From UBA2040 sp002384725 (GTDB lineage: Bacteria > Bacteroidota > Bacteroidia > Flavobacteriales_D > Crocinitomicaceae), in NCBI GenBank assembly GCA_963926475.1, contig CAWUXE010000002.1, forward strand, positions 1-64,000: DNA of 64,000 nucleotides. Reading direction: 5' to 3'. Below are positions 53,652 through 61,968 of this stretch, piece by piece; within the stretch, counting starts at the first letter, position 1, and each line of letters opens with the position of its first letter. A model generated the notes under the pieces. That model was given only the letters and a program-made list of their open reading frames with translations. It was not told the DNA's origin and ran no database searches. The position numbers and the translations under genes were made by a program.

Positions 53652-54398
53652 ATGAAATTGTTACAAGATAAAGTCGTTTTAATTACTGGTGCCTCGAGAG
53701 GAATTGGTAAGTCGATTGCCGAAGAATGCGTGAAGCAAGGAGCTAAAGTAGCCTTTACTTACTTGTCTTCTGATGAAAAAGCAAAAGCACTAGAAGCTGA
53801 ATTAAGCAAGAATGGAGGGATTGCAAAGGGTTTTAAATCTGATGCATCGAAGTTTGATGAGGCACAAGAATTAGTGGACAAAGTAGTTGCCGAGTTCGGT
53901 ACGATTGATGCCTTAGTAAATAATGCTGGAATTACGCGCGATACTTTATTGATGCGCATGACTGAAGAACTATGGGACGAGGTAATGAATACTAACTTGA
54001 AATCGGCTTTTAACTTAACGAAGGCCGTTCAACGTCCAATGTTGAAAGCGAGAAGTGGTAGTATCATCAACATGTCGTCTGTGGTGGGTGTCAGCGGAAA
54101 TGCTGGCCAATCGAATTATGCAGCATCTAAAGCTGGGCTTATTGGGTTTACTAAATCCATTGCACAAGAATTAGGGTCAAGAAGCATACGTTGTAATGCT
54201 ATTGCTCCTGGATTTATCGAAACTGAAATGACAGCTGAATTGGATGAAAAAGTAGTGCAAGGTTGGAGAGATTCTATTCCTTTAAAAAGAGGAGGGACTC
54301 CAAAAGATGTTGCTAATGCGACGATTTTCCTAGCTTCAGATATGTCGAAATACATCACAGGTCAAACCATTCATGTTTGCGGTGGAATGTTGATGTAA
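53652..54398 (+). CDS. fabG: 3-oxoacyl-ACP reductase (SDR family)
   Basis: FabG reduces 3-oxoacyl-ACP with NADPH in fatty-acid synthesis. From the ATG at 53652 the protein has 248 residues. The cofactor motif TGASRGIG is at 12-19, NNAG is at 90-93, and the catalytic residues are S143 (SVVG), Y156 and K160 (NYAASK). The ending ITGQTIHVCGGMLM is the family's usual. The ATG at 53619 is rejected because a promoter box lies between the two. A strong terminator follows. The gene stands alone with no other fab gene close by; another SDR role is possible but the similarity to FabG is high. Confidence 0.93.
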   Translation: MKLLQDKVVLITGASRGIGKSIAEECVKQGAKVAFTYLSSDEKAKALEAELSKNGGIAKGFKSDASKFDEAQELVDKVVAEFGTIDALVNNAGITRDTLLMRMTEELWDEVMNTNLKSAFNLTKAVQRPMLKARSGSIINMSSVVGVSGNAGQSNYAASKAGLIGFTKSIAQELGSRSIRCNAIAPGFIETEMTAELDEKVVQGWRDSIPLKRGGTPKDVANATIFLASDMSKYITGQTIHVCGGMLM

Positions 54399-54414
54399 AA
54401 AAATACAACTCAAT

Positions 54415-54450
54415 AAAGAGCCTCAATATTAGTATTGGGGCTCTTTTTTT
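54415..54450 (+). terminator. Terminator after fabG
   Basis: AAAGAGCC-TCAATA pairs with TATTGG-GGCTCTTT around TTAG, followed by seven T. Strong hairpin. Its T tract overlaps the stop of the pseudogene on the other strand. Confidence 0.85.
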
Positions 54451-55098
54451 ATTCACGTGTAAATTTGCTCATGAGTCTTTTTCCTAAATCAAAATAAAGC
54501 AATAAATAAAAGAAAAGGGTGAAAAACCGTATAACGATAATGTTACCCAATACGAAGACATTTGAGTTCCGAAAAAGTTTTTTGACGAAGCATAAAAAGG
54601 TGCCTTTATGAAGGATAAACTTTCCGTGTTTCGATAAATAGGATTACTTTTTTGAATCATTTCACCGTACCAAATAACCACTTTATACAGCTCGTTCGAA
54701 TTTTTAACCAGACGCTCTAAACTTTCATTCTGATGAAAACTCATTCAAGTGCACGAATTCCAGAATTCACACCAACACAATTTTCTTTTGAACCTTTGTT
54801 TGTTCTTGGTTTATTTCCGAACATATTCGGAGTATTTTTAAAGAATTTAATGAAGTTTTTTTACTACTCCATCTTTACGAACACGAACTTTATTGAGTAG
54901 GTCGAAATTTTGATCAAACACTTCAATGTACTTCTGAACTATTGTTAAGGTTAACTCAGACTTAAGATTCTACTCTACAACAGGACGTTGCTCATTAATT
55001 TCTGTAAGGTCAACATCAGAAGAATTCGAGAAGGAGTAGTCTACCTTTGCAAGAATAGTAAAGAGCTAGATTAACGCCTGGAGAATGCGTTCGCTCAT
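54449..55098 (-). pseudogene. Internally deleted remnant of a large ABC-transporter gene
   Basis: From ATG 55098 one frame reads MSERILQALI, stop, LFTILAKVDYSF, then RPVVE, stop, NLKSEL and VQKYIEVFDQNFDLLN, ending at 54847. Removing two TAG codons (55066-55068 and 54970-54972) leaves an N-terminal TerB-like segment of the large Bacteroidota ABC proteins (from memory). A second part in the same frame from 54744 reads LERLVKNSNELYKVVIW and IKAPFYASSKNFFGTQM, then after a frameshift near 54546 continues to a hydrophobic end, FFYLLLYFDLGKRL, with stop at 54449-54451. This resembles the C-terminal membrane end of the same proteins. The ATPase middle, hundreds of residues, is gone. The start is 6 bases past the neighbouring gene's stop, so it was the third gene of that operon. 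Confidence 0.6.
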
Positions 55099-55104
55099 CT
55101 GCTG

Positions 55105-55533
55105 TTATTGCTTAAATCCGATTAATATTACTGCACAACCTGTAACTTTAAAGTCTGTGTCAAGTTCCGTTTCAACCAAGACTTGAATCGTATTTGCAAT
55201 TTCAAAATCCCAATACGGAGCGTTCTTATATTTTCTATTTGTGAAAAGAACATTTCCTTCTGAATCTTTCACAGTAAAGATTACGTAATTCTCTTTTCGG
55301 CCCACACTGGTGGCTATTCGGTACGTAGACCCACCATATAAGGTTGTTTTAAATTCAGCTTTCTCTCTATCCAGAAATACCGTGTATACCTGTCCATCCG
55401 AAATGAATTTCTTTTCACCAGCTTTTCCTTCTAAATATTTAGAGCAATCTCTTGTAATTTGCTCACAGTCCTGACTAAAGGCCATTGAAGCCAACAAAAC
55501 AACACAAAAACTATATATTAATTTCAATTTCAT
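55105..55533 (-). CDS. Small secreted protein, 142 aa
   Basis: A signal peptide (about 1-20, ending AFSQ) precedes a compact beta-rich domain with cysteines at about 23, 30 and 133. Features include a Y-T-V-F-L-D-R-E-K strand near 50 and an ATSVGRKENYVIFTVKD stretch near 73-89. The family is not recognised. The gene lies 9 bases after the lipoprotein gene upstream and 6 bases before the decayed ABC gene, so it belonged to a three-gene export-related operon. It remains an intact frame. Confidence 0.78.
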   Translation of the reverse strand: MKLKLIYSFCVVLLASMAFSQDCEQITRDCSKYLEGKAGEKKFISDGQVYTVFLDREKAEFKTTLYGGSTYRIATSVGRKENYVIFTVKDSEGNVLFTNRKYKNAPYWDFEIANTIQVLVETELDTDFKVTGCAVILIGFKQ

Positions 55534-55542
55534 ATTACGGCT

Positions 55543-56421
55543 TTAGTTGGTTATTTTCTCACGGATAGAACGGATCTTCATACTTATCTGATTCAGAATA
55601 TCCGTGTCAATTTTTATTTCCAATTTATGATTCAACATGGTTGTTTTATTCTCCGCATCAGTCGTAGGTTCGAAATAGGTATATTTTGATTCTATTTTAT
55701 CAAAATAAAACTGCAAATCATGTAAATCTCCAATTAATTCATCATTTGCACCTTTGGTATTGTACTCTGATAATAAATCGATTATACTCACAAGCGTCCA
55801 TTGCTGTTCACCTATACGTTCTACAATTCTGGGCGTAGCCTTTTTTATGTTTATTTCGCTTAAAATATACATGGTCTCAATCCATCCACCGGCTAAAATC
55901 ATGGCTGCATCAGATTTTCTATTCGCATTTTTCAAAGACATATCACCTTGCATAAAGGCGTCTGAAACTAACATCATCAGTGTATCTTGATTCGAGAGAT
56001 GATCTTCAACTCTTTTCATAAAACTTTTATCAAACGCTCCTGAAAGACCTAGTTTTTTAGATAGTTTCTGAACAGCTGAAAGATATTTTAATGAATAAGA
56101 ACTTTCGTTGTACAAAGCCGAATACCCTAAATCGGTACCATATAACCCTAAATTTAAAGCTTGAGCCGATTTTGTTGAGTATCCAAAAACATTTTCCGCA
56201 TCATTCAAGATATCCGAATAAAAAGGCAAGTTCAATTGCTTTATAAGCATTGAAGTTTGAACTGGAGATGGAATACTGAATACTTTGTTATCGAATTTGG
56301 TCATCAAAGTCTTGTTTGGGTCTTTGATCTCAGGGTCCATTTCTTTGCCATCACCATCACAAGACATTAAAGTCCCGAATGCGAACAAGGTAGGCACTAG
56401 ATAGTTAAATATTTTGCGCAT
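55543..56421 (-). CDS. Lipoprotein of unknown function, 292 aa
   Basis: A lipoprotein signal has its cysteine at residue 21 (LMSC), followed by an acidic linker (DGDGKEMDPE). The mature part is helical: YSDILNDAENVFGYSTKSAQALNLGLYGTDLGY around residues 70-105 (split into shorter pieces), and AMILAGGWIETMYIL near 175. It resembles conserved Bacteroidota lipoproteins of unknown role. It leads the operon with the 142-residue protein and the decayed ABC gene, which suggests it once served that transporter. It is intact and may still function alone. Confidence 0.8.
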   Translation of the reverse strand: MRKIFNYLVPTLFAFGTLMSCDGDGKEMDPEIKDPNKTLMTKFDNKVFSIPSPVQTSMLIKQLNLPFYSDILNDAENVFGYSTKSAQALNLGLYGTDLGYSALYNESSYSLKYLSAVQKLSKKLGLSGAFDKSFMKRVEDHLSNQDTLMMLVSDAFMQGDMSLKNANRKSDAAMILAGGWIETMYILSEINIKKATPRIVERIGEQQWTLVSIIDLLSEYNTKGANDELIGDLHDLQFYFDKIESKYTYFEPTTDAENKTTMLNHKLEIKIDTDILNQISMKIRSIREKITN

Positions 56422-56488
56422 AGAATTGGTTTAAACTTGATTAAAAATAGGCAAAATGAAACAACTCACCTCTTTTTTTGATATTTAA

Positions 56489-56522
56489 TTGAACACTGAA
56501 CTCTTGAAAACCATTAACTTTG
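56489..56522 (+). promoter_or_regulatory. hemB promoter
   Basis: TTG (56489-56491), 23 bases, then TAACTTTG (56515-56522), matching the phylum consensus. The start site would lie near 56528, about 8 bases before the ATG at 56536. Confidence 0.5.
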
Positions 56523-56535
56523 ATGAAAAAGCACA

Positions 56536-57513
56536 ATGTACAATCGTCCAAGAAGAAATAGAAAATCAAGTGCTATTCGTGATTTGGTGCAGGAAACCCA
56601 CCTTTCAGTTGACAATTTAATTTTGCCCTTATTTTTAGTTGACGGCGCAAATAAAAAAGAAGTAATTAGCTCTTTGCCAAATATTTATCGTTTTTCTATT
56701 GAACTAATGCTAAAAGAGATTGAAACTTGCTTAGAGCTTGGAATTCGCATCTTTGATTTGTTTCCTTCCGTTAAGGATCATTTGAAAGATAAGACGGCGA
56801 GCTATAGCTATGCGGAGGAAAATTTCTATTTGCACGCCATCAGAAAAATTAAAGAACGTTTTCCAGAAGTCGTTCTTATGAGCGATGTGGCTATGGATCC
56901 TTATAGCAGTGATGGTCACGATGGTTTAGTTGAAAACGGCAAGATCTTAAACGACGAGACACTTGAAATATTAGCTAAGATGTCTGTAGCACAGGCTCAA
57001 GCAGGCATTGACATTATCGGACCAAGTGATATGATGGACGGTAGAGTGGGATATATTCGAGAAGAACTTGATTTGAATGGGTACATGGAAACAAGTATCA
57101 TGGCGTATTGCGCAAAATACGCAAGTGCGTATTATGGACCTTTCCGCGAAGCTTTGAATTCTGAACCGAAGTTTGGAGACAAGAAAAGCTATCAAATGAA
57201 TCCAGCAAACAAACGAGAAGCGCTTATTGAAGCCGATTTGGACGTTGCGGAAGGAGCAGACATGTTAATGGTGAAACCGGCTACTCTTTATTTGGACGTA
57301 ATTCACCTGTTGAAAGAAAATCATGATGTTCCAATTACGGCATACAACGTTAGCGGAGAATATGCAATGATTCATGCTGCTTCGCAAAAGGGTTGGTTGG
57401 ATTATGAATCCGCAATGGCTGAAATGCTTCTTTCCATCAAAAGGGCGGGTGCAGATGGCATTTTGACCTACTTCGCAAAAGATTATGCAAAATTGGCAGC
57501 ATCTATGCAGTAA
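56536..57513 (+). CDS. hemB: Porphobilinogen synthase (delta-aminolevulinate dehydratase)
   Basis: HemB condenses two 5-aminolevulinate molecules to porphobilinogen in heme synthesis. Of 325 residues, the family's SDVAMDPYSSDGHDG (about 115-129), PSDMMDGRVGYIR (about 162-174) and the Schiff-base lysines in DKKSYQMNP and ADMLMVKPA are present. The DPYSSDGHDG type of loop lacks the cysteines of the zinc-dependent group and suggests a magnesium-type enzyme (inference). It stands 30 bases before the site-2 protease gene. Confidence 0.96.
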   Translation: MYNRPRRNRKSSAIRDLVQETHLSVDNLILPLFLVDGANKKEVISSLPNIYRFSIELMLKEIETCLELGIRIFDLFPSVKDHLKDKTASYSYAEENFYLHAIRKIKERFPEVVLMSDVAMDPYSSDGHDGLVENGKILNDETLEILAKMSVAQAQAGIDIIGPSDMMDGRVGYIREELDLNGYMETSIMAYCAKYASAYYGPFREALNSEPKFGDKKSYQMNPANKREALIEADLDVAEGADMLMVKPATLYLDVIHLLKENHDVPITAYNVSGEYAMIHAASQKGWLDYESAMAEMLLSIKRAGADGILTYFAKDYAKLAASMQ

Positions 57514-57542
57514 AACTCCTTGAATTTTAGTATATTTAAGTA

Positions 57543-58496
57543 ATGGACGAATATAGTTTTTACCCTGATAAACCGCAACTTGAGACCAAGAAGGCGAAGA
57601 GTGGATTGGCGATGACGGTTTTTTCAATGGCATTGTTTGTCTTTGGAATGCTTTTTATTTTTCCAGATTTCTTTTCTTTCATTATCCTTTTGCTTATTGT
57701 GCTTTTAATTCACGAGCTCGGACATTTCATTTTTATGAAGTTATTCAATTACAAAAACGTACGAATGTTATTCATTCCTTTGATGGGAGCATTTGTGTCT
57801 GGATTTAAAGATCGCTATTCACAAAAGCAAAGTTTTGCTGTTGTTTTGGCGGGACCCATTCCAGGAATCACTTTAGGAATAACTTGTTTTTATTACGCCC
57901 AAGTTACTCATGCAGCTTGGTTGATGACCATCTCACTTTTGTTTTTATTCTTGAACGTATTGAATCTTTTGCCTTTAGACCCTTTGGATGGCGGACAACT
58001 CCTTCGAATTATTATTAGAAAGAACAAAGATTTATTTCAATTCATATTCAGCTTGACATCATCGTTATTGATGATTGGATTTGGACTTTACTTTGAAACG
58101 TATCTTTTAATTGGATTTGGATTCCTAATGGCGTTAAGAGTTCGGAGTCAACAGAAAAATTACCAAATCCGTAAGGAATTGAAGGAAGATGACGTTCAAT
58201 ATGAAACAACGTACAATGACCTTAACAACAAACAATACGCTCAAATTAAGCAGATTGTACTTCGACATACGCCTGCTTTAGAAAAGTACATGTCATCAAA
58301 CACAGAGGAAGACATTGAGCCAATTGTTGCGACACAAGTGAAAAATGTACTTTCTCCGCCAATGAAATATGATGCTTCAATAGTTTTAAGAATTGGAATC
58401 GTGCTACTATGGGTATCGGCGATAGTTTTGCCAATAGTCTTTTTGATGAACAACAATATCGATTGGTATGCGGAATTCCTTAAAGATTGGAAGTAA
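57543..58496 (+). CDS. Site-2 protease family membrane metalloprotease (M50)
   Basis: A 317-residue protein with four or five membrane segments in the first 205 residues. The zinc-binding motif HELGH is at 57-61 inside a helix, and the distal NLLPLDPLDGG supplies D149 of the LDG motif. The order is that of site-2 proteases that cut within membranes, for instance anti-sigma factors. The C-terminal 115 residues are soluble, with a final membrane segment near 285-310. It is 29 bases downstream of hemB, and its end overlaps the Smr gene by 29 bases. Confidence 0.88.
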   Translation: MDEYSFYPDKPQLETKKAKSGLAMTVFSMALFVFGMLFIFPDFFSFIILLLIVLLIHELGHFIFMKLFNYKNVRMLFIPLMGAFVSGFKDRYSQKQSFAVVLAGPIPGITLGITCFYYAQVTHAAWLMTISLLFLFLNVLNLLPLDPLDGGQLLRIIIRKNKDLFQFIFSLTSSLLMIGFGLYFETYLLIGFGFLMALRVRSQQKNYQIRKELKEDDVQYETTYNDLNNKQYAQIKQIVLRHTPALEKYMSSNTEEDIEPIVATQVKNVLSPPMKYDASIVLRIGIVLLWVSAIVLPIVFLMNNNIDWYAEFLKDWK

Positions 58497-58992
58497 AGTT
58501 TCCTTCTTACATTCCACAGGAAGAGGTGTTATAAAAGAAATTCTGAATCAAAAATATCTTGTCGAAGATGAATTCGGATTCGACATTTGGCATTCAGCCG
58601 AAGAATTAGTTCCATTGATGCAAGTCTCTGATAAAGAGCTTTTCGCCTCAACTTCAAACAAAGAAGGCGAGTCACCAAAAAAAGACAAATTATTTTCTAA
58701 ACCTCCAAAAGAGGAGTGGAAGATTGATCTTCATCTTGAAAACTTGCTTGATTCTCATCGAGAAATGACCAATCACGAGATCGTGACTTTACAACTACGT
58801 TATTTTAAAAACTTTTTACAAAAAGCACGAAATGCAAGAATTCCTCAATTTATCGTTGTACACGGAAAAGGAACAGGTAAACTAAAGTCCGAAATTCAAA
58901 ATTTGGTGCGTGATATTAAAGGCGCTGAGATGTTTGATGCTGATTACATGCAGGGTGCAAGTATAATTGAACAGAAATACAATATTCGTTAG
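58468..58992 (+). CDS. Smr-domain protein with short DUF2027-like N-terminus
   Basis: Residues 1-50 (KIGSKVSFLHSTGRGVIKEI) form a small beta domain like the N-terminus of DUF2027 proteins. A polar linker (about 55-85) leads to a C-terminal Smr domain: IDLHLENLL near 91 and VHGKGTGKLKSEI near 137-149, the H-G-x-G-x-G-x-L loop for nicking-type nuclease activity. Smr proteins act on structured DNA or RNA, for example after ribosome collisions. With 174 residues it is about half the DUF2027 proteins, so the middle domain appears absent. The first ATG lies inside the site-2 protease gene. Confidence 0.87.
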   Translation: MRNSLKIGSKVSFLHSTGRGVIKEILNQKYLVEDEFGFDIWHSAEELVPLMQVSDKELFASTSNKEGESPKKDKLFSKPPKEEWKIDLHLENLLDSHREMTNHEIVTLQLRYFKNFLQKARNARIPQFIVVHGKGTGKLKSEIQNLVRDIKGAEMFDADYMQGASIIEQKYNIR

Positions 58993-59459
58993 TCTCGTCC
59001 AAAAGTGTGAATGTCATTGTGACTTTCTTCTATATTGTCTTTGATTTTCTTAATCGTTTGTGTTAGCAAGAAAATATCTGCAGGTACATTTTTCCCTAAC
59101 CAATCCCAACTTTCCATTTCACCATCAATGGCTAATGCCATGTGGTACAACTTATCTAAGCCATGCACAATGAGCCATTTTTGAGCTGTTTCGTTTCCTT
59201 CGCAGGCATTGATCATTGCCATAAGATGCGGGTATCCATTGGTAATTAGCCAAGCTCGCGCTTCATCTTTTAAGTTGATAGCATGATTTGCCATCACCAA
59301 TTCGTTGTAGCCGTTATCTCTTAACCATTCCGCAATTTGAGGATGACCGTCCATGGACTTTGCCCAAGCCAATATTATTTTCGGCGGGTAAGAAATATCC
59401 TTCAAAGTTACCTTTTCAAGCTTCTTCGGTTCTGGTTTATCTTTCTTTTTTCCAAACAT
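58989..59459 (-). CDS. Protein made of 25-residue tandem repeats, 156 aa
   Basis: After a basic N-terminus (residues 1-20), residues 42-141 are four near-exact 25-residue units with conserved W-L early, G about four residues later, L and A at later spacing (units at 42-66, 67-91, 92-116 and 117-141; for instance AEWLRDNGYNELVMANHA, RAWLITNGYPHLMAM, QKWLIVHGLDKLYHMA). The pattern predicts a helical solenoid, probably a protein-binding surface. No family is known to me. Its start overlaps the stop of the membrane protein upstream by one base (TAATG), so they are translationally coupled and may interact. The 3' end overlaps the Smr gene by four bases. Confidence 0.8.
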   Translation of the reverse strand: MFGKKKDKPEPKKLEKVTLKDISYPPKIILAWAKSMDGHPQIAEWLRDNGYNELVMANHAINLKDEARAWLITNGYPHLMAMINACEGNETAQKWLIVHGLDKLYHMALAIDGEMESWDWLGKNVPADIFLLTQTIKKIKDNIEESHNDIHTFGRD

Positions 59460-60697
59460 TAATTAACGGTATAGAATATATAGCTAATGAAAATCGCCGC
59501 TATTATTCCTGCTAAATCAGCTATCAAGCCAGCACCAGCAGCGTAACGCGTATTTTTGATTCCAACTGAACCGAAGTAAACGGCCAGAACATAGAAAGTT
59601 GTTTCCGTCGAACCTTGGAAAGTTGCCGCAACTTTGCCTCTAAAAGAATCAACTCCATAGGTGTCAAACGCTTCCAACATTAATCCACGGGCACCAGATC
59701 CACTGAAAGGTTTCATCAAGGCAACCGGCAAAGCATCAATAAATTCGGTTGCGGCCAATCCGCAGGCAATCAAGAACCATTTGATTCCATCCAAAACGCC
59801 ATCCAATGCTCCTGAAGATCTAAACACTGCCAAGGCAGCCAACATAGCCACCAAATAAGGGATCACCATCAAGGCAACATCAAATCCACCTTTAGCGCCT
59901 TCAATGAATTCATCATAGACATTCACTTTCTTGCGCATGGCAAGCAGGAAGAAGGAGGTAATTATTGCAACGAGGAATACATTTCCGCCCACTTTTGAGA
60001 TTACTTTGGCATACTCAGGACTTACCGAAACCAAATAGATTAATCCAGACACCAAGGCAATCAATCCACCTAAGTAAGCAATTATAACCGGATGCAACAT
60101 GTTAATTTTTTGACGAATACCAACAAAAAGCAAACCTATAAATGTGGAGCAAAAAGTCGTTAATAAAATCGGGAGAAACACCTCAGAGGGTGATGTAGAA
60201 TCTGCGATTGATCTGTAAGCCAAAATAGAAACAGGAATCAAAGTCAAGCCTGAAGTATTGAGCACCAAGAACATGATTTGTGCATTGGAGGCTTTGTCTT
60301 TCTCTGGATTCAATTCTTGCAATTCCGTCATTGCCTTCAATCCTAATGGAGTTGCAGCGTTGTCCAACCCCAACATATTGGCAGAAAAGTTCATCATGAT
60401 TGAACCAACTGCAGGATGATCGGCAGGAACTTCAGGAAAAAGTCTTTTAAATAGAGGCGAAACAGCTTTTGATAAGTAATGAATGGCACCACCTTTTTCT
60501 CCGATTCGCATGAATCCCATCCACAAACACAAGGCTCCTGTTAAGTATAAGGCCAATTCAAATCCAAGTTTTGAGGCTGAGAACAAAGAATCTACAATAG
60601 ACTTGAAGATTTCCATATCGCCCCAGAAGAATAATTTTGCTGTGGCAACACCAAACCCAATAAGAAACATGCCGATGAAAATACGGTTCAATAACAT
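59459..60697 (-). CDS. Nucleoside-recognition (Gate) domain membrane protein, SpmA/SpmB-like
   Basis: This 412-residue protein has about ten membrane helices and two Gate-like halves, so it resembles a fusion of the spore maturation proteins SpmA and SpmB, which occur as one chain in many Bacteroidota. Recognisable segments are NMLGLDNAATPLGLKAM (about 110-126) and the second half's QGSTETTFYVLAVYFG (about 363-378). The family may recognise nucleosides or move small molecules, but its substrate is unknown. Spore formation does not apply here. The 25-residue-repeat gene follows, overlapping by one base. Confidence 0.85.
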   Translation of the reverse strand: MLLNRIFIGMFLIGFGVATAKLFFWGDMEIFKSIVDSLFSASKLGFELALYLTGALCLWMGFMRIGEKGGAIHYLSKAVSPLFKRLFPEVPADHPAVGSIMMNFSANMLGLDNAATPLGLKAMTELQELNPEKDKASNAQIMFLVLNTSGLTLIPVSILAYRSIADSTSPSEVFLPILLTTFCSTFIGLLFVGIRQKINMLHPVIIAYLGGLIALVSGLIYLVSVSPEYAKVISKVGGNVFLVAIITSFFLLAMRKKVNVYDEFIEGAKGGFDVALMVIPYLVAMLAALAVFRSSGALDGVLDGIKWFLIACGLAATEFIDALPVALMKPFSGSGARGLMLEAFDTYGVDSFRGKVAATFQGSTETTFYVLAVYFGSVGIKNTRYAAGAGLIADLAGIIAAIFISYIFYTVN

Positions 60698-60743
60698 CTT
60701 CTAAAGATCGTTAATTTTTTAAATGAGGAATAGGGGAGAACCC

Positions 60744-61331
60744 TTAAATTTCAACATCATCGTGTTGCTTACTTGGGTTTTCACAGATTTTGATGAAGTT
60801 TTCGATTAAAACACTTCCCATATTTCCCGAAACTTCCGGGTGAAACTGTACACCAAAGACATTCTTATCCTTGTGTCGCATTCCTTCATTTATAGAAGCA
60901 TCTGAACTGGCCAATAATGTGAAACCAGCTGGAATTGAGATGACTTCACAATGGTCTTCCATCATTTGAAAAACGGTGGGAATTCGTGAAAACAATGAAT
61001 CAGTTTCCATTTGCTCAATTTCCTGCCAATCCCTATCTTCTTTAATTTTACTGCCAAACGCACCATATTGCAAACCAATTATTTGATGTCCGAAACAAAT
61101 GCCGAGCAACGGTTTATCATAGTTTTTTATCCAAGTAGAAGCTATCAAATATTTCTCCATATCGATTTCAGTAATCAAAAGGGGAGCTCCTGAAATGATG
61201 ACTCCTTTTGCTTCAGGAAATTGGTCGGGATGAAATTCTAAAAAAGGAATAGTTTTAAAATCAATGAATTGGTACACCGTATCTTCGATGTAGGGAACCT
61301 TGTTACTGCCACAATCTAAGATTACTATCAT
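60744..61331 (-). CDS. Orphan class I glutamine amidotransferase
   Basis: A single GATase1 domain of 195 residues resembles the N-terminal half of GuaA: the nucleophile C79 in GICFGHQ, and H164 and E166 in QFHPE, are all present at similar spacing to GuaA in this window (C79, H167, E169). No synthase partner lies beside it. Its ATG overlaps the Sua5 stop in an ATGA, so it is translated after the tRNA-modification enzyme. Such orphan domains may pass ammonia to an unknown synthase or act on a small substrate such as gamma-glutamyl compounds. Function is unknown. Confidence 0.85.
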   Translation of the reverse strand: MIVILDCGSNKVPYIEDTVYQFIDFKTIPFLEFHPDQFPEAKGVIISGAPLLITEIDMEKYLIASTWIKNYDKPLLGICFGHQIIGLQYGAFGSKIKEDRDWQEIEQMETDSLFSRIPTVFQMMEDHCEVISIPAGFTLLASSDASINEGMRHKDKNVFGVQFHPEVSGNMGSVLIENFIKICENPSKQHDDVEI

Positions 61332-61951
61332 ATATCTATCTGTCCAGCACCTTGACGAATAATTTCAAATTCCGCACCTGTGCAATCCACAATTGTGCTG
61401 GTTTCTAATCTACCATTTCCACCGTCGATAATCATTTCTATATCATTGCTGTCCATAAAACGCTCGTAAATAGCATATGGGTCGGTAAAATAATCCAGCA
61501 AAGTATCTTCTGTATCGTGAAGTGAAGTTGTTGCAATTGGGTGCCCCAGTTCTTCAATGATTGTTAAAACCGTTTTATTGTTTGGAATACGAACCCCAAT
61601 TTCTTTCTTTTTGGTATCAAATAATTTTGGAACGTCGTTGTTGGCCTGAAGGATAAAGGTAAACGGTCCAGGTGTGTTTTGTTTTAGTAATTTAAACGTG
61701 GATCGATCGATAGGCTTCACATAATCCGAAACGTGCGACAAATCATGACAAAGAATGGAAAAGTTAACTTTATTCAAACGGGTTCCTTTCATCGCAGCCA
61801 ATTGGTTAAGCGCCTTTTTATTGTGCAAATCACACCCCATGGCATAAACTGTATCGGTAGGTAAAATTAATATTCCACCGGATTTTAAAATATCGACAGC
61901 TTGTTTAATCAGCCTTTTGTCGATATTATTTTCATTAATCTCTACCAACAT
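61328..61951 (-). CDS. L-threonylcarbamoyladenylate synthase, Sua5/TsaC family
   Basis: The 207-residue protein has the single YrdC-like domain: ILILPTDTVYAMGCDL (about 29-44), the KGTRLNKVNFSIL segment (about 55-67), PGPFTFILQA (about 90-99), and RIPNN (about 124-128). It makes threonylcarbamoyl-AMP from threonine, bicarbonate and ATP for t6A37 of tRNAs. Lacking the extra Sua5 C-terminal domain, it is closer to TsaC/YciO in length; YciO-type paralogues lack the activity in some organisms. It is followed by the orphan amidotransferase gene with a four-base overlap. Confidence 0.9.
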   Translation of the reverse strand: MLVEINENNIDKRLIKQAVDILKSGGILILPTDTVYAMGCDLHNKKALNQLAAMKGTRLNKVNFSILCHDLSHVSDYVKPIDRSTFKLLKQNTPGPFTFILQANNDVPKLFDTKKKEIGVRIPNNKTVLTIIEELGHPIATTSLHDTEDTLLDYFTDPYAIYERFMDSNDIEMIIDGGNGRLETSTIVDCTGAEFEIIRQGAGQIDI

Positions 61952-61968
61952 ACCTCTAAAGCTAATAA

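Noticed and set aside
54484..54744. Stand-alone 86-residue minus-strand gene
   Set aside because: It is in frame with the N-terminal remnant at 54847-55098 and its C-terminus only makes sense after a frameshift, so it is treated as part of one pseudogene.
57265..57633. Minus-strand open frame across hemB and the site-2 protease gene
   Set aside because: It is antisense to two well-supported genes and has no motif.
60705..60743. Terminator or regulatory element between the amidotransferase and the SpmA/SpmB-like gene
   Set aside because: The 46-base gap on the minus strand has no clear hairpin with a T run, so nothing is claimed.
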